54,958 nt of DNA. Origin: a virus. The notes under the pieces are model-generated. The model did no database searches. It was given only the letters and a program-made list of their open reading frames with translations, and was not told the origin of the DNA. Position numbers and translations under genes: made by a program. Positions 53,229-54,958 of the stretch are shown piece after piece. Where the stretch lies: positions 1 through 54,958 of the IMG/VR virus record IMGVR_UViG_3300020214_002535. The stretch is one strand, 5' to 3'. Each line of letters starts with the position of its first letter. Position 1 is the first letter of the stretch.

Positions 53229-54958
53229 ATGAGTATACTAACTTCATTCGGCGCGCTGAATCCAGATGGAACAATTTCTAATGCTTTTAGAACAAGAGCA
53301 ATAGAAATTTATAAAAATTTTGATCCTTATTCTAAGCAAATAGATTTAAATGATTTAAAAAGATACGGTGATTGGCATTCTCAATTAATTGATGAAACTA
53401 TAGGTTTTTCGATGAAAACCCTTGATGTTCCTGCGCCATTATCAACAATACCAGTTTTTGATCCTAGCGGGGTAGCTGCTGCTTTAAAAATAAAAGAGCC
53501 TCCTCTAGATTTGGCGACAATTATCGCTTCATTTGCTGCTCCGCTAGCGTCTATACCTGCATTGCTAAACATAAAACCAAATGATATCCCTAGTTTTTTA
53601 TCAAACTTATTAAATTTAGTAAAACCACCACCAATAGCTCCAGCCCCCGTTTATCCAGAGATAAAAATTTTATCAACAACGGGCAAATCAGCTTGGGGAG
53701 GAGGTGGAACACCTAATTATCCTAGTCAGGAAGGATTTAATTTAGCATTTATTAATGCGCTTCCAATAGCTCAAGCGCAATTAGACATAGTTACCAAGGA
53801 TCCTTCATGGTGGGCAAGCTTTACACCAAATAAGCTTTTTGATACTGCAAAGCAAATATTAGAAACCGTCGTAAAACCGTTAACCCAACCAATAACTTCT
53901 GATCCGATAGGGTATATAGCAGATTTAAATGTAGCTTTAACATTAGCAAGCGAAGCCATGGCCGCGCGGACGGCTGCTACAACTGTTGGAGCAACAAAAT
54001 TATTAAAAGAGCTTGGAGCAATAAAAGGTTACGTAACCGTAGCAGACATTCCAGGATTTGAGACAAAGTTAGATAGAGAAGCTTTAAAAAATAATCTTTA
54101 TAAACTTCAATCTAATGAAAAAAATATGGTTACTTTATTCCCAAGCAGAAATATGTCTTATGGAGACAATTACGCGTTAGAGACGATCTATGCTTTATCT
54201 GAACACATGTACAATGATAAAAGCTATAGAAAATCTAATAATGAAGATTCAGTAACTCTTGAAGTTGGAAACATTACAGGTAATACGTTCGTTAGTCCAC
54301 AAGGACAGTCAATTCCTAAGGGGTCAGGGTGGAGAATCAACCCCTGGTCTGAAACTCATGGTGGTACTGCATTTGATATGGCATATCCTATGCGAGATAA
54401 AGCTGGAAATTGGATGTCAGGAATCGAGAATAATAACGCAACTGAAATTAAAGAATTTTCGAATTTATCTCCATTTAAATGTGCAGGCGGGGCACACGAA
54501 CCTTATAGAATAGAAGGTAAACTTACGCATGATTTTGCTGCGATGTATGAAATAGGAAGATGGTTGTTTCATGAATGGCAAATTAGTCTGATTGAAAAAG
54601 GCCGCTTGCTTCCTTGGATCGATGATGGACAAAAACTAAAACTAATTCCTTATAGAAGTATTTTAATTGGAAGTAAAATATACAAAGAATTTCAGCAATG
54701 GGCAATAAAAGAATTTGGAAACAAATGGAATGTTGGGCATATAGACAAATATAAGAAGCTAAAGTGGTTTACAGGCCCTGGTATGTTTATTCCAGCAGAG
54801 ATACATGAAGATCATATGCATTTCCAAGCCGGCAGAACGAAAATAGACGAAAATCTTTCATTCGAAAAATTAGAATTAATTTATAGAGCTCATCCGGCTG
54901 CTTCAGAACAACAGTACAGAGGGACAAAAGTTAATAAAAATTTTGGAAAAGGGCCAGA
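53229..54958 (+). CDS. Tail-associated peptidase-like lysin, partial at right edge
   Basis: The frame is open from 53229 to the window end (576 residues so far). It begins MSILTSFGALNPDGTISNAF and continues with a Pro/Ala-rich linker. Residues 374-383 read SETHGGTAFD and 526-531 HEDHMH, resembling the S-x-H-x-x-G-x-A-x-D and H-x-H zinc motifs of M15/LAS peptidoglycan peptidases, although the first spacing is one residue short. Located after a baseplate spike gene, it would cut the cell wall during entry. A GC-rich codon patch encodes EAMAARTA (about residue 240). Confidence 0.65.
   Translation, partial: MSILTSFGALNPDGTISNAFRTRAIEIYKNFDPYSKQIDLNDLKRYGDWHSQLIDETIGFSMKTLDVPAPLSTIPVFDPSGVAAALKIKEPPLDLATIIASFAAPLASIPALLNIKPNDIPSFLSNLLNLVKPPPIAPAPVYPEIKILSTTGKSAWGGGGTPNYPSQEGFNLAFINALPIAQAQLDIVTKDPSWWASFTPNKLFDTAKQILETVVKPLTQPITSDPIGYIADLNVALTLASEAMAARTAATTVGATKLLKELGAIKGYVTVADIPGFETKLDREALKNNLYKLQSNEKNMVTLFPSRNMSYGDNYALETIYALSEHMYNDKSYRKSNNEDSVTLEVGNITGNTFVSPQGQSIPKGSGWRINPWSETHGGTAFDMAYPMRDKAGNWMSGIENNNATEIKEFSNLSPFKCAGGAHEPYRIEGKLTHDFAAMYEIGRWLFHEWQISLIEKGRLLPWIDDGQKLKLIPYRSILIGSKIYKEFQQWAIKEFGNKWNVGHIDKYKKLKWFTGPGMFIPAEIHEDHMHFQAGRTKIDENLSFEKLELIYRAHPAASEQQYRGTKVNKNFGKGP

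Overview
The window is a gap-free, gene-dense, AT-rich stretch of a large tailed-phage genome. It looks like a T4-superfamily-type myovirus, probably from an aquatic setting. The evidence is a gp47/SbcD-like nuclease, a small Toprim primase, a RuvC-like resolvase, a gp4-like head-completion nuclease, a PhoH protein, a gp55-like late sigma factor, an OB-fold baseplate/spike protein and many long virion-type proteins. Phage ADP-heptose genes (hldD, hldC, hldA) suggest a Gram-negative host with heptose-containing surface glycans. Neither phage nor host can be named from the sequence alone, and no tRNA, rRNA, CRISPR array or IS element was seen. There is no gene-free stretch longer than about 120 bases. 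Layout: positions 1-3700 (minus strand) hold recombination and replication genes (metallophosphoesterase, primase, RuvC), with a GIY-YIG homing endonuclease wedged between RuvC and primase, and a methyltransferase. Positions 3741-17553 (minus) hold the gp4-like nuclease and seven virion-type proteins, including LamG and Fn3-like domains and a 1202-residue protein carrying an abrupt GC-rich patch. Positions 17598-25176 (minus, with one small plus-strand gene) hold PhoH, a sigma-region-4-like regulator, an Hc1-type histone-like protein, a DinG-type helicase, ClpP, several small unknowns, a strongly diverged GroEL-like protein and a coiled-coil membrane protein. A 122-base divergent promoter region at about 25177-25298 switches transcription to the plus strand. 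Positions 25299-46821 are a roughly 21.5-kb sugar island of tightly overlapping genes: nucleotide-sugar enzymes, an ADP-heptose pathway, aminotransferases, oxidoreductases, acyl/methyl modification enzymes and about nine putative glycosyltransferases. Positions 46854-54958 return to phage functions: a RecB/Cas4-like nuclease, two more glycosyltransferases, a small membrane protein, the late sigma factor, and baseplate genes ending in a peptidase-like tail lysin that runs off the right edge. How the genes work together: the sugar island could make a complex glycan from ADP-heptose plus modified amino or uronic sugars and attach it to host LPS, to the virion or to phage DNA; the sequence does not say which. 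ClpP and the GroEL-like protein sit beside virion genes and may help particle assembly. The gp55-like factor probably drives late expression. The observations most worth a second look are the phage ADP-heptose genes, the GroEL-like protein that has lost its ATPase residues, a methyltransferase interrupted at a TTT-TGA site, the GC-rich patch, and the Gfo/Idh-ATP-grasp-deacetylase-aminotransferase cassette.
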